The notes beneath the pieces are model-generated. The model had not been told where the DNA came from. It did not search any database and saw nothing but the letters and a program-made list of their open reading frames with translations. This document shows positions 17,886-26,361 of a stretch of 64,000 nt of DNA, in pieces; the stretch's first letter is position 1, and the number at the start of each line of letters is the position of its first letter. The position numbers were made by a program, and so were the translations under genes. The DNA comes from Dermacoccus abyssi (GTDB lineage: Bacteria; Actinomycetota; Actinomycetes; Actinomycetales; Dermatophilaceae). The DNA is taken from the NCBI RefSeq assembly GCF_034541975.1, contig NZ_JAVYJM010000001.1, one strand, 5' to 3'.

Positions 17886-17931
17886 TTCTGTAGACGTTCG
17901 GCGTCACATGCGACGCCGAACGTCTACAGAA
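17886..17931. repeat. 20-bp perfect inverted repeat overlapping the end of the hydroquinone reductase gene
   Basis: Stem 17886-17905 with 17912-17931, 6-base loop. One arm covers the last nine codons and stop of the leftward gene ending at 17904, so it can act as a terminator built into the coding sequence. Long and exact enough to suggest an inserted or maintained palindrome. Confidence 0.7.
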
Positions 17932-18965
17932 CCCAGCGTTCGCCGCGCTTCAGCGCCTTCGACGTGCAGGGGCGTGTTCGCTGGGTCGACGACCTCGGCC
18001 TTGAGCGGCGGCGGGGGAGGCGTGCCGCCGTCGCCCCACGTGTTGGCCTCGATGTGGTCGCGTCCGTGCGGGGTGAGCCAGCCGTCCAACGCCGGACCCT
18101 TCGGGACGATACCCGTCGGGTTCACGTCGGTGTGGACGATGTAGTAGTGCTCCTTGATCTGCACGAAGTCGTTCGTGTCTCCGAACCCCGGCGTCTGGAA
18201 CAGCTCTCGGGCGTAACCCCACAGGTTCGGCAGCTCGTCGAGCTTCTGCCGGTTGCACTTGAAGTGGCCGTGGTAGACGGCGTCGAAGCGCACGAGCGTC
18301 GGGTAGAGGCGAACGTCGGCCTCGCTGATGCTCGGGCCCATGAGGTAGCGACGCGACTCGAGCCGCTTCTCGAGTTGGTCGAGCGCTGACCAGAGTTCGT
18401 CGTAGGCCTTGTCGTACGCCTCCTGCGATGTCGCGAAGCCGCACTTGTAGACGCCGTTGTTGACGGTGTGGAAGACGAACTCCATGAGCTCGTCCATCTC
18501 CTCGCGCTGTGCCTCGGGGTAAAGATCGGGTGCGCCCGCGCGGTGGAATTCCTTCCACTCAGTGCCGAAGTCGAGCGTCATCTGGTTGAAGTCGTTCGTC
18601 ACGACCTCGCCGGTGCGCTCGTCGACGATGGCGGGCACTGTGATGCCGCGCTCGTAGTTCGGGAAGCGCTTGTTGTAGGCGTCGCGCAGGAAGTGGATGC
18701 CGAGCACGGGGTCGACGCCGCCCGGGTCGAGATCGAAGGTCCAGCTGCGTTCGTCGTGGGTCGGGCCGGCCATGGCGACGGAGATGACGTCGTCGAGGCC
18801 GTAGAGGCGGCGCGCGATGAGCGCACGGTTCGCCCACGGGCACGCACGTGCCGCGGCGAGGCGGTAGCGGTGCGCCTCCACCGGGTAGCCGTCCTCGCCG
18901 TCGCGGGTGATGCGGGTCTGGATGTAGTTGGTGTCGCGCTTGTAGGAGCCGCTCTTGTCGGCCAT
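17904..18965 (-). CDS. Glutathionyl/mycothiol-hydroquinone reductase (YqjG/EcfG-like, xi-class GST)
   Basis: 353 residues with GAGGTGGGG before ATG 18965. The catalytic motif is ACPWANR with C42. The rest follows xi-class GST proteins: GGVDPVLGIHFLRDAY, ITVPAIVDERTGEVVTND, a helical C-domain with MGPSISEADVRLYPTLVRFD, and YYIVHTDVNPTGIVPKGP. These enzymes reduce glutathionyl-hydroquinones; in actinobacteria, which use mycothiol, that thiol is the likely partner. The final residues (SVDVRRRM) are encoded inside a perfect palindrome, suggesting that the natural C-terminus was altered. Confidence 0.9.
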   Translation of the reverse strand: MADKSGSYKRDTNYIQTRITRDGEDGYPVEAHRYRLAAARACPWANRALIARRLYGLDDVISVAMAGPTHDERSWTFDLDPGGVDPVLGIHFLRDAYNKRFPNYERGITVPAIVDERTGEVVTNDFNQMTLDFGTEWKEFHRAGAPDLYPEAQREEMDELMEFVFHTVNNGVYKCGFATSQEAYDKAYDELWSALDQLEKRLESRRYLMGPSISEADVRLYPTLVRFDAVYHGHFKCNRQKLDELPNLWGYARELFQTPGFGDTNDFVQIKEHYYIVHTDVNPTGIVPKGPALDGWLTPHGRDHIEANTWGDGGTPPPPPLKAEVVDPANTPLHVEGAEARRTLGSVDVRRRM

Positions 18966-19042
18966 GAGTCCCCACCTCTCTTCGGATTGCCCTTCGACCG
19001 TAGCGCCCTGTGCGCCGCCGCGAACAGTCGCAGGCGTGTGGA

Positions 19043-19306
19043 TCAGGAGAGCGTGAGGAAGAGTTTCTCGAGCGTCTTGGCGTTCTCCTCGCTGACGGAA
19101 CCCTCCTCGGCGAGGCACTGCTGCAGCCCCGAGGAGAGGATGGCGAAGCCGGCCCTGTCGAGGGCGCGACTCGTCGCGGCGAGTTGCGTGACGACGTCCT
19201 GGCACTCGGCGCCACTCTCGATGAGTCGGATGACACCGCCGAGCTGACCCTGAGCCCGCTTGAGGCGGTTGAGCACGGGCGTCATGTCATCGGGTGAGAG
19301 CTGCAT
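19043..19306 (-). CDS. cstR: CstR-type persulfide-sensing repressor (CsoR/DUF156 family)
   Basis: 87 residues, all-helical DUF156 repressor. The two sensor cysteines are C35 and C64 (spacing 29). The His that completes the copper site of CsoR four residues before the second Cys is Gly here (G60). This Cys-x-Cys pattern without His is that of CstR, which forms di- and trisulfide links in response to persulfide. It is divergent from the cstB-tauE-rhodanese genes, and three ATAC...GTAT palindromes lie in the shared 283-bp promoter region. Assignment rests on residues plus context. Confidence 0.85.
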   Translation of the reverse strand: MQLSPDDMTPVLNRLKRAQGQLGGVIRLIESGAECQDVVTQLAATSRALDRAGFAILSSGLQQCLAEEGSVSEENAKTLEKLFLTLS

Positions 19307-19389
19307 GGCAAGCCTTTCGGTTCGGTGGTCGCGGGGCCTCGGTGGTGCCCGAGGGAGACGGTGCCGCCCCGGCGAGGCAGAGTCCCAGC

Positions 19390-19405
19390 ATACGGGGTGG
19401 GGTAT
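19390..19405. promoter_or_regulatory. Candidate CstR operator upstream of cstR
   Basis: ATACGGGGTGGGGTAT: ATAC and GTAT half-sites flanking a G-rich centre, as in CsoR/CstR-family operators. It is 84 bases upstream of the cstR start, so it fits autoregulation. Confidence 0.6.
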
Positions 19406-19489
19406 CGAATGTCGCTCCCGTCAACGTCGGGCGCTCCCCGGATCATCCGTAGCGGAATCCGCGGAAATGCGGGCGAAGCCACCCCGCTT

Positions 19490-19542
19490 GATACGGGTGG
19501 GGGTATCTGTGATCTAATGGAGCCAGATACCCCAGGGGGTAT
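19490..19542. promoter_or_regulatory. Two candidate CstR operators flanking the cstB promoter
   Basis: Site one is GATACGGGTGGGGGTATC (19490-19507); site two is GATACCCCAGGGGGTAT (19526-19542). A TCTAAT hexamer (19513-19518) between them is a plausible -10. The paired sites over one promoter predict repression of cstB relieved by persulfide. Confidence 0.65.
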
Positions 19543-19589
19543 AAATCGAAGCGAGACGCGGCCCGGTGGTCGCGCGGAAGGAGGGCACG

Positions 19590-20945
19590 ATGGTTGCCAT
19601 CGTCCCGATCGACACGCCGTCACTCGGCGACCGCTCCTACTTGGCCCACGACGGCGAGGTCGCCCTCGTCGTCGACCCGCAACGCGACGTCGACCGCGTC
19701 CTCGCGGTGGCGGAGCGCGAAGGGGTGCGCATCACGCATGTCTTCGAGACGCACGTCCACAACGACTACGTCACCGGGGGCCGGGCGCTCGCGAACGAGA
19801 CAGGCGCTACGTACCACGTCAACGCGGACGACGAGGTCTCGTTCGAGCGCGTCGGTGTGCGTGACGGAGATGTCGTCACCGTCGGCAGCATGAGCGTCAC
19901 CGTCCTCGCGACACCAGGCCACACCTTCACCCACCTGTCGTACGCCCTCGCCGGCGACGAGGGCACGATCGGCGTCTTCTCCGGCGGATCGCTGACGTTC
20001 GGCTCGACCGGGCGCCCCGACCTGCTCGGCGATCAGAACACCGACGCACTCGTCCACCACCAGTACGACTCCGTCCAGCGCCTCGCCTCCGAACTGCCCG
20101 ACGAGGCGCAGGTGCTTCCGACACACGGTTTCGGCAGCTTCTGTTCCGCGACGCAGTCCGACGCCGATTCCTCGACCATCGGCACCGAGAAGCGCACCAA
20201 CCCGGCCCTGACGAAGAGCGAGGACGAGTGGGTCGAGGAGATCCTCGCCGGCCTGTCCGAGTGGCCCGCGTACTACGCGCACATGGGGCCGGCGAACGCC
20301 GACGCTCCGCAGGACGCCCCTGATCTCACCCTGCCGGCCACCGTCGACAAGGATGAGATCCGTGCCTCCCTCGAAGCCGGGGCGTGGGTCGTCGACCTGC
20401 GCAATCGCGAGGCGTACGCCAAGGGGCACGTCGGCCGCACGGTCAACTTCGGCGTCGACGGCCAGTTCGCCACGTACCTCGGCTGGATCATGCCCTGGGG
20501 CGCCTCGCTCACACTGCTCGGGGACAGCCCCGAGCAGGTCGCCGAAGCGCAGCGCGAACTCGTGCGCATCGGCATCGAGCGCCTCCGGGGGCAGGCCACG
20601 GGCGCTCCGCAGGAGTGGACCGACGAGGCGCTCCAGTCGTTCGAGCGCGCCACGTTCGCCGACCTCGCTCAGGTGCGTCACCACCGCGAAGTGACCGTCC
20701 TCGACGTGCGACGCGCCGACGAGTTCGGCCCGTCCCACATCGACGGCGCCGTCAACGTGCCGCTTCACGACGTGCTCGAGCGCCTCGACGAGATTCCTTC
20801 CGGCGAACTGTGGGTGCACTGCGCAGGTGGCTACCGCGCCTCGATCGCGGCCTCCCTCCTCGCAGCTGCGGGCCACCACGTGGTCGCCGTCGATGACAGC
20901 TTCGCGAATGCAGCCGAGACGGGCCTGAGCCTGGTGGCAGGCTGA
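19590..20945 (+). CDS. cstB: Persulfide dioxygenase-sulfurtransferase (CstB-like)
   Basis: 451 residues, close to the ~444 of staphylococcal CstB. The N-terminal metallo-beta-lactamase domain has H55-x-H57-x-D59 followed by Tyr, and further His ligands in PGHTFTHL and PTHGFGSFC, an ETHE1-type non-heme iron site. The middle rhodanese-like domain (VVDLRNREAYAKGHVG) has no active-site Cys. The C-terminal rhodanese has C411 in the loop HCAGGYRAS. Together they oxidise low-molecular-weight persulfides and form thiosulfate. The AAGGAGGG site sets ATG 19590. First gene of a three-gene unit. Confidence 0.9.
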   Translation: MVAIVPIDTPSLGDRSYLAHDGEVALVVDPQRDVDRVLAVAEREGVRITHVFETHVHNDYVTGGRALANETGATYHVNADDEVSFERVGVRDGDVVTVGSMSVTVLATPGHTFTHLSYALAGDEGTIGVFSGGSLTFGSTGRPDLLGDQNTDALVHHQYDSVQRLASELPDEAQVLPTHGFGSFCSATQSDADSSTIGTEKRTNPALTKSEDEWVEEILAGLSEWPAYYAHMGPANADAPQDAPDLTLPATVDKDEIRASLEAGAWVVDLRNREAYAKGHVGRTVNFGVDGQFATYLGWIMPWGASLTLLGDSPEQVAEAQRELVRIGIERLRGQATGAPQEWTDEALQSFERATFADLAQVRHHREVTVLDVRRADEFGPSHIDGAVNVPLHDVLERLDEIPSGELWVHCAGGYRASIAASLLAAAGHHVVAVDDSFANAAETGLSLVAG

Positions 20946-20950
20946 TCCTC

Positions 20951-21748
20951 GTGCTCACCGCTCTTGTCGCTGGGGTGGTCGTCGGGCTTCTCATCGGTGG
21001 CCTCGGCGGAGGTGGCGCCGTCCTCACCGTCCCGGTGCTCGTGTACGCGGTGGGCAAGGATCCGCACGAGGCGACGACGGCGTCGCTCGTCATCGTCGGT
21101 GTGAGCTCCCTCGTCGGTCTCGTGCCGCACCATCGTCGCGGCGCCGTGCAGTGGGGCCAGGGTGTGACGATCGGTGTGCTGGGCGTCGGCGGCGCCTACC
21201 TCGGCACCCGCGCAGCGGCCGGGGTGGACGGCAACCTCCTGCTCGCGATGTTCGCAGGCTTGCTCGTCGTCGTCGCGGCACTCATGATCCGCAAGGCGCT
21301 CGTGGGTTCCGCAGACGTCGAGGACCGGCCTCGCGACGTGCTTCACTTCCACGACGAGGGCAGGTGTGACGTCGGCGGAATCATGAAGCTCGTCGTGACG
21401 GCGACCGGGGTAGGGTTGCTCACCGGCTTCTTCGGCGTCGGTGGTGGATTCACCATCGTCCCGGCTCTGACTCTGGTTCTCGGCTACGGCATGCCGTTTG
21501 CCGTCGGTACGTCGCTGCTCGTCGTCACGATCAACAGCGTCAGTTCGTTTCTCTTCCACTCCTCCGGTGGGAGCGTCATCGATTGGTCGATCGTGACGCC
21601 CTTCCTCGCCATGGCCGTCGCGGGTGCGCTCGTCGGTGGCCGACTCATGACGAAGATCCCGAAACGTACCCTGCAACTCGGGTTCGCGTCCTTACTTCTG
21701 CTCGTCTCGTTCTACACGGCGTGGCGCAGCATTCCTCACCTGTTCTGA
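20951..21748 (+). CDS. TauE/SafE family sulfite/sulfur-compound exporter
   Basis: 265 residues, GTG start five bases after the cstB stop, so translational coupling is likely. About eight membrane segments in two halves, each opening with the family's Gly-rich turn: GLLIGGLGGGGAVLTVPVL and LLTGFFGVGGGFTIVPALTL. A charged cytosolic loop with ...LHFHDEGRCDVGG lies between the halves. In cst-type loci such exporters remove sulfite or thiosulfate produced by persulfide oxidation; that role is inferred from the neighbourhood. Confidence 0.88.
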   Translation: MLTALVAGVVVGLLIGGLGGGGAVLTVPVLVYAVGKDPHEATTASLVIVGVSSLVGLVPHHRRGAVQWGQGVTIGVLGVGGAYLGTRAAAGVDGNLLLAMFAGLLVVVAALMIRKALVGSADVEDRPRDVLHFHDEGRCDVGGIMKLVVTATGVGLLTGFFGVGGGFTIVPALTLVLGYGMPFAVGTSLLVVTINSVSSFLFHSSGGSVIDWSIVTPFLAMAVAGALVGGRLMTKIPKRTLQLGFASLLLLVSFYTAWRSIPHLF

Positions 21749-21772
21749 TCAACCTCTCGAAGGAGAACCCCC

Positions 21773-22333
21773 ATGACCATCACGCCCCGTATCGACGCCG
21801 CCGGCCTCGCCTCGGCGAACTCGGACGACCTGCTCCTGCTCGACGTGCGAACGCCTGCCGAGTACGGAACCGCCCACATCCCCGGCTCGATCAACGTGCC
21901 GGTCGATCTGCTCGACGCGAACGCCGCCGTCATCGGTGGTCGTATCGACAGGGACGCCGTGCTCATTTGCCGCGCCGGGCCGCGCGCCGAGCGCGCTCAG
22001 CGAGCACTCGCCGGTGTCGGTGTCACCCGCACGTCGGTGCTCGAGGGTGGCTTCGAGGCGTGGCGTGACGCCGGCCAGGACGTCGAGTACGGCGAGGCAC
22101 GCTGGGATCTCGAGCGGCAGGTGCGCCTCGTGGCGGGTTCCCTCGTCGCCACGGGTGTGCTGGCGAGCACGCTCGTGCCGAAGGCGAAATGGCTCTCGGG
22201 CGCGGTCGGCGGGGGTCTCGTCTTCGCGGCCCTGTCGAACACCTGCGCCATGGGCAACCTGTTGTCGAAGCTGCCCTACAACCAGGGTGCCGGCGCGCCG
22301 TCGGTGCGCCAGGTGACGGCTCAGCTGCGTTGA
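21773..22333 (+). CDS. Rhodanese plus DUF2892 membrane-anchored sulfurtransferase (YgaP-like)
   Basis: 186 residues with AAGGAG upstream. Residues ~1-105 form a rhodanese domain (DVRTPAEYGTAHIPGSINVP, active-site loop CRAGPRA with C66). Residues ~115-175 are a two-helix DUF2892 membrane hairpin ending NTCAMGNLLSKLPYN, as in E. coli YgaP. It probably receives sulfane sulfur at the membrane. Last gene of the cst-like unit. Confidence 0.88.
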   Translation: MTITPRIDAAGLASANSDDLLLLDVRTPAEYGTAHIPGSINVPVDLLDANAAVIGGRIDRDAVLICRAGPRAERAQRALAGVGVTRTSVLEGGFEAWRDAGQDVEYGEARWDLERQVRLVAGSLVATGVLASTLVPKAKWLSGAVGGGLVFAALSNTCAMGNLLSKLPYNQGAGAPSVRQVTAQLR

Positions 22334-22370
22334 GGGCGGGCCCCTCACTCGTCCCGCTACCGTATGGCGC

Positions 22371-23390
22371 ATGAGTGACGCGCCCTCCGGACTGACCCGT
22401 GTCGCCGTCGTCGGCGGCGGAATCGCGGGCCTGACGTTGGCTGCGGCGCTCGACCCGTCGCGCTTCGACATCACTCTCGTCGAGGCCCAACCCGAGCGGA
22501 CGACGGGTGCCGCGCTCGGCCTGTGGCCCGGCGCTCGCCGCACGCTCACGCGCCTCGGTGTCGCACTTCCCGCGCCGACGAAGGCCGACCACGGCGGCCT
22601 CTACCGCCTCGACGGCGCCCGCGTCGCGACGGTCCGCGGCCCGGATCTCGCCATGGTGATGCGCCCGGCCCTCATGGAGGCGCTCGCTGCGGCTGTGCCC
22701 GGAAGCGTTCGTCGCGTGATGGCCGAGGTCACCGATCCGAGCACCCTCGACGCCGACCTCGTCGTCGGCGCTGACGGCGTGCGCTCGCGGGTGCGGGGCC
22801 TCGTCCAGCCCGGCGCGGCCGAGCGTCGTGAGACGCCCTACGTCACGTTGCGTGGCATCGTGCCCGCCGGCGCTGCGGCCGACAGGTTGCGGCCACTGGT
22901 CGGTGAGTACTGGGGCGCCGGAACGCTGTTCGGGCTCGCGCCGGTCGGGGATGCGCTCTACTGGTTCACCGGACACGTGAGCGACCTCGGCCCGGAGCCG
23001 CTCGACGTGACGACCGTGGTCGCCGAGGCGCGCGAGCGCTTCGCCGCGGCTGCCCCGCATCTGCGGGAGGTGCTCGACGCCGCGGGTGATGACACACTCG
23101 CGACCCGCCTGTGGGTCACGCCGCCGATGCATCGCTACGTCTCCGGGCGGTACGTCGTCATCGGCGACGCCGCCCACGCCGCTCTGCCGAACCTGGGACG
23201 CGGTGCGAGTGACGCCGTCCTCGATGCGGCCTCCCTGGCGCGCACCCTGAACACCAATCGGTCGCTCGCATCGTGGCAGGTGCGCCGACTGCCCGTCACC
23301 CAGGTCGCCCGCACGGTGGCCGGGTGGGGAATGCGGGTTGCCCTGTCGCCCACCCGCGATCTCCTGTGGCGGCGGCTCGGCACGAAGTAG
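22371..23390 (+). CDS. FAD-dependent monooxygenase (PHBH fold)
   Basis: 339 residues. N-terminal GGGIAGL dinucleotide motif, GADGVRSRVR (the DG motif) near residue 135, and a C-terminal GDAAHAALPNLGRGAS (GD motif) define a class A flavoprotein hydroxylase. Length is at the short end of the family. Aromatic or isoprenoid substrate unknown. TACCGT (22358-22363) is seven bases before the ATG, predicting a leaderless message independent of the sulfur operon. Confidence 0.85.
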   Translation: MSDAPSGLTRVAVVGGGIAGLTLAAALDPSRFDITLVEAQPERTTGAALGLWPGARRTLTRLGVALPAPTKADHGGLYRLDGARVATVRGPDLAMVMRPALMEALAAAVPGSVRRVMAEVTDPSTLDADLVVGADGVRSRVRGLVQPGAAERRETPYVTLRGIVPAGAAADRLRPLVGEYWGAGTLFGLAPVGDALYWFTGHVSDLGPEPLDVTTVVAEARERFAAAAPHLREVLDAAGDDTLATRLWVTPPMHRYVSGRYVVIGDAAHAALPNLGRGASDAVLDAASLARTLNTNRSLASWQVRRLPVTQVARTVAGWGMRVALSPTRDLLWRRLGTK

Positions 23391-23419
23391 GCACCTGATC
23401 CCGTCGTGTGCCCCAGGGA

Positions 23420-23435
23420 TGTTTCACGTGGAACC
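23420..23435. other. parS-like ParB binding site
   Basis: TGTTTCACGTGGAACC matches the bacterial parS consensus TGTTTCACGTGAAACA at 14 of 16 positions, keeping the central TTTCACGTG intact. It is intergenic, 30 bases after a stop codon. ParB binding is inference. Confidence 0.5.
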
Positions 23436-23537
23436 ACACACCCCTGCGGGTTGAATCTCATTTGAACTGATTCTCGACGACCCGCTGTTCCCCCTCGTGA
23501 GAAGTGAGATCACTTCACGAAGCACGAAGGGAGATCC

Positions 23538-24908
23538 ATGACCTACCGCATCGAGAACCCCGCCACCGGCGTCGTCGAGAAGGAGTTCGACTCCACCTCC
23601 GACGCCGACGTGCGCGCAGCCGTCGAACGTGCCCACGCAGCTTTCGACACTTGGCGTCGCGAATCGACTCAGACGCGCGCCGACGCCATGAAGCGCGTCG
23701 CCGATGCCTACGACGAGCGAGCTGACGAACTGGCGCGCACCATCGCGACGGAGATGGGCAAGCCCCTCACAGAAGCCAAGGGCGAGGTCGAGCTGGCCGG
23801 CTCGATCTTCCGTTGGTACGGCGAGCACGGCCCCGCCCTGCTCGAGGAGGAGAAGCTCGACATCGGTGACGAGGCGTCGTCCGTCGTCGTGACCGACCCG
23901 ATCGGTGTGCTCATGGGCGTCATGCCCTGGAACTTCCCGCACTACCAGGTGGCCCGCTTCGCGGCGCCGAACCTCATGCTGGGCAACACGATTCTGCTCA
24001 AGCATGCGTCGATCTGCGGCTCGTCCGCTGTGCTCATCGAGGAGATCCTCCACGCTGCGGGGGTACCCGAGGACGCGTACATCAACCTCTTCGTCAGCAA
24101 CGACCAGGTGACGAGCATCATCGAGGACTCGCGGGTGCGCGGCGTCTCCCTCACCGGGAGCGAGGGCGCCGGAATCGCCGTCGCGGAAACGGCGGCGAAG
24201 AACCTCAAGAAGAGCGTGCTCGAACTCGGCGGGTCGGACCCGCTCATCGTCCTCGACGACGTGGATGTCGCAGCGACGGCCGAGGCGGTCGCCAAGGCGC
24301 GGATGAGCAACGCCGGGCAGGCGTGCAACTCGCCGAAGCGAATCTTCGTGCCGCAGGCCATGTTCGCCGAGTTCACCGACGTCGTCGTCACGACGGTCGG
24401 GGAGCTCAAGGTCGGCGACCCGCTCGACGAAGCCACCGAGATGGGTCCGCTGTCGTCGATCGAGGCGCGTGACGGCGTCGTCGAGCAGGTGCGCAAGGCC
24501 GTCTCCGAGGGCGCAACGCTGCGTGCCGGCGGTGATGCGCTCGACAAGGACGGCGCATGGATGGCGCCGACCGTGATCACCGGCGTCACGAGCGAGATGG
24601 ACGCGTACGCCGAGGAGATCTTCGGCCCGGTCGCGATGATCTTCCCGTACAGCTCCGTCGACGAAGCCGTGCGCGTGGCCAACGACTCGTCGTTCGGCCT
24701 GTCCGGCTCCGTCTGGGCCAAGGATGTCGAGAAGGCTGAAGAGATCGCTCGGCGCCTCGAGGTCGGCATGACCTACGTCAACGAACACGGCACGACAAAG
24801 GCCGGTCTGCCCTTCGGCGGCGTGCGCCGCTCCGGGTACGGGCGCGAGCTCGGACGGTGGGGATTCACGGAATTCGCCAACACGAAGCTCGTCCGAGTCG
24901 CCTCCTGA
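23538..24908 (+). CDS. NAD(P)-dependent aldehyde dehydrogenase (succinate-semialdehyde type)
   Basis: 456 residues. Catalytic Cys C263 in NAGQACNSPKR and the general base E229 in LELGGSDP are present; MPWNFPHYQ and the C-terminal LPFGGVRRSGYGRELG are standard ALDH stretches. The sequence is closest to the SSADH-like (GabD/Sad) branch. AAGGGAG upstream of the ATG. No GABA transaminase adjoins, so the physiological aldehyde is uncertain. The 147-bp upstream gap contains the parS-like site. Confidence 0.88.
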   Translation: MTYRIENPATGVVEKEFDSTSDADVRAAVERAHAAFDTWRRESTQTRADAMKRVADAYDERADELARTIATEMGKPLTEAKGEVELAGSIFRWYGEHGPALLEEEKLDIGDEASSVVVTDPIGVLMGVMPWNFPHYQVARFAAPNLMLGNTILLKHASICGSSAVLIEEILHAAGVPEDAYINLFVSNDQVTSIIEDSRVRGVSLTGSEGAGIAVAETAAKNLKKSVLELGGSDPLIVLDDVDVAATAEAVAKARMSNAGQACNSPKRIFVPQAMFAEFTDVVVTTVGELKVGDPLDEATEMGPLSSIEARDGVVEQVRKAVSEGATLRAGGDALDKDGAWMAPTVITGVTSEMDAYAEEIFGPVAMIFPYSSVDEAVRVANDSSFGLSGSVWAKDVEKAEEIARRLEVGMTYVNEHGTTKAGLPFGGVRRSGYGRELGRWGFTEFANTKLVRVAS

Positions 24909-24954
24909 TCGAGGGTTCTTCGACGCGCCGGTCGCCGGCGGGGAGACTGGTGGC

Positions 24955-25839
24955 ATGACTGCTGACACGCTCCTCATCGGCGCCGGCGACCTCGGCACCG
25001 AGATCGGCCTTCGTCTCGCTGCGGCCGGGCGCGGCGTCGTCGCCGTCCGACGACGGGCAGCACTCGTGCCCGCTCCGCTCGTCGGTGTGGCGGGCGACGT
25101 TTCGGACGGACTGCCTTATCTGCCCGCCTTCGACGGTCCTGGTGACGGTCCACGCCTCCTCGTCATCTGCCTCACCGCGGGCGGCCGAAGTGAAGAGCGG
25201 TACCGTGCCACCTTCCTCGACGGTGTCGACGCCGTTCTGCGTGACGTCGCAGCACGCGGCTGGGCGCCGGAGCGGGCCCTGTTCGTCTCGTCGACCGGCG
25301 CGATGGGGCATGCGCAGAACGGCGACGCGTGGGTCGACGAAACCTCGTCCGACGCGGCGGACACCCCCACGGGCCGCGTGCTCGCCGAGGCCGAGCAGAA
25401 CTTCCTCGCGGGCCTGCCGGTGGGAACGCGGGGCATCGTCGTGCGCCCCAGCGGTCTCTACGGACCGGGACGCGAGTGGTTCATCGACCAGGTGCGTGCC
25501 GGCAACCTCGCCGACCCCGACCGCATGACGAACCGCATCCACCGCGACGACGCCGCGGCGGCCGTCGTCCACCTGCTCACGATGAGCGCCGAAGCCGACG
25601 AGCTGTACCTGCTCACCGACGACGCACCTGCTCCGGCGCGCGAGGTTGCGACGTTTCTCGCCCGCGAACTCGGCGTCGACACCGAGCCGTTCACGGAGCA
25701 CGAGGGCGCGGCGCGCCCCTCGGCCACCCGGCGGCTGAGCAACGCGCGCCTGCGTGGAACGGGCTTCACCCTCACCTACCCGACGTTCCGCGAGGGCTAC
25801 GCGAGCATCCTCGCCGGTGAGGGCGAGCGTCATCCCTGA
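24955..25839 (+). CDS. NAD-dependent epimerase-like SDR (YeeZ type)
   Basis: 294 residues. Atypical extended SDR with nucleotide motif GAGDLGTEIG near residue 9, RALFVSSTGAMG, VRPSGLYGPGR and IHRDDAAAAVVHLL, which together resemble E. coli YeeZ-like proteins. The active-site Tyr-x3-Lys is not obvious, so catalysis is uncertain. GAGACT (24943-24948) lies six bases before the ATG. A weak TGTGCG/CGCACA hairpin (25861-25882) follows. The 180 bases after the gene are unusually AT-rich and hold no other recognised gene. Confidence 0.75.
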   Translation: MTADTLLIGAGDLGTEIGLRLAAAGRGVVAVRRRAALVPAPLVGVAGDVSDGLPYLPAFDGPGDGPRLLVICLTAGGRSEERYRATFLDGVDAVLRDVAARGWAPERALFVSSTGAMGHAQNGDAWVDETSSDAADTPTGRVLAEAEQNFLAGLPVGTRGIVVRPSGLYGPGREWFIDQVRAGNLADPDRMTNRIHRDDAAAAVVHLLTMSAEADELYLLTDDAPAPAREVATFLARELGVDTEPFTEHEGAARPSATRRLSNARLRGTGFTLTYPTFREGYASILAGEGERHP

Positions 25840-26020
25840 CTGATCGCCAAACGTGCAGGGTGTGCGTGAAATATCGCGCACAACCTGACCTTTCCCGCAT
25901 CACCGGGGCGCTCCGCGAGATTCAGCCCGAGGGTGATCATGGCTGAAACCTTTCCGAGAAACGGATATCAGCTCGACGTTACGTGGTTGACGTAATAGTC
26001 ACCTACACCCATAAGGGTGC

Positions 26021-26329
26021 TTATTTGCGTGGGCGATTCTTGCGTAACAGGGCGGCACTGAACAGCATCGTGGCGCCAAGGGTCGCTCCGAGAAGAATTC
26101 CCATGAGGACGACGCGGTTGAACATGCCGATGGGGGTGGGCGCGCCCAGGAAGTACCACGTGCCCGTGGTGAAGTAGATGTACGTCTGGTACGCGATGGC
26201 GAAGAGGATCCACGGGGAGGCCAGGATTCCGGTGGCGGCCAGCACCGAGGCGCCTGCGTTGCGCAGGGTCTCCTCTACGCGCACGACCGGGGTGGTCGAT
26301 GCGCGTCGCTGGGCCAGCTGGGTCTTCAT
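26021..26329 (-). CDS. Small two-helix membrane protein in an AT-rich pocket
   Basis: 102 residues from ATG 26329. Two hydrophobic segments (about 33-55 and 68-92) separated by YFTTGTWYFLGAPTP; basic ends suggest both termini in the cytosol. No family recognised. TATTCT (26336-26341) is exactly six bases before the ATG, the best -10 in the window, and GAAACC/GGTTTC forms an inverted repeat just upstream of it. Flanking DNA is markedly AT-richer than the rest. An upstream in-frame GTG (26371) would add 14 residues. Confidence 0.6.
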   Translation of the reverse strand: MKTQLAQRRASTTPVVRVEETLRNAGASVLAATGILASPWILFAIAYQTYIYFTTGTWYFLGAPTPIGMFNRVVLMGILLGATLGATMLFSAALLRKNRPRK

Positions 26330-26345
26330 GAACTGAGAATAATAA

Positions 26346-26361
26346 GAAACCGTCTGGTTTC
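26346..26361. promoter_or_regulatory. Inverted repeat in the promoter of the small membrane protein
   Basis: GAAACC-GTCT-GGTTTC, 6-bp arms with a 4-base centre, five bases upstream of the TATTCT -10 hexamer on the minus strand. Position over the spacer region fits an operator; the regulator is unknown. Confidence 0.45.

Noticed and set aside
19043..19306. Copper-sensing CsoR interpretation of the DUF156 repressor
   Set aside because: The conserved His of the copper site is Gly (G60) and the neighbours are persulfide genes, so CstR is preferred.
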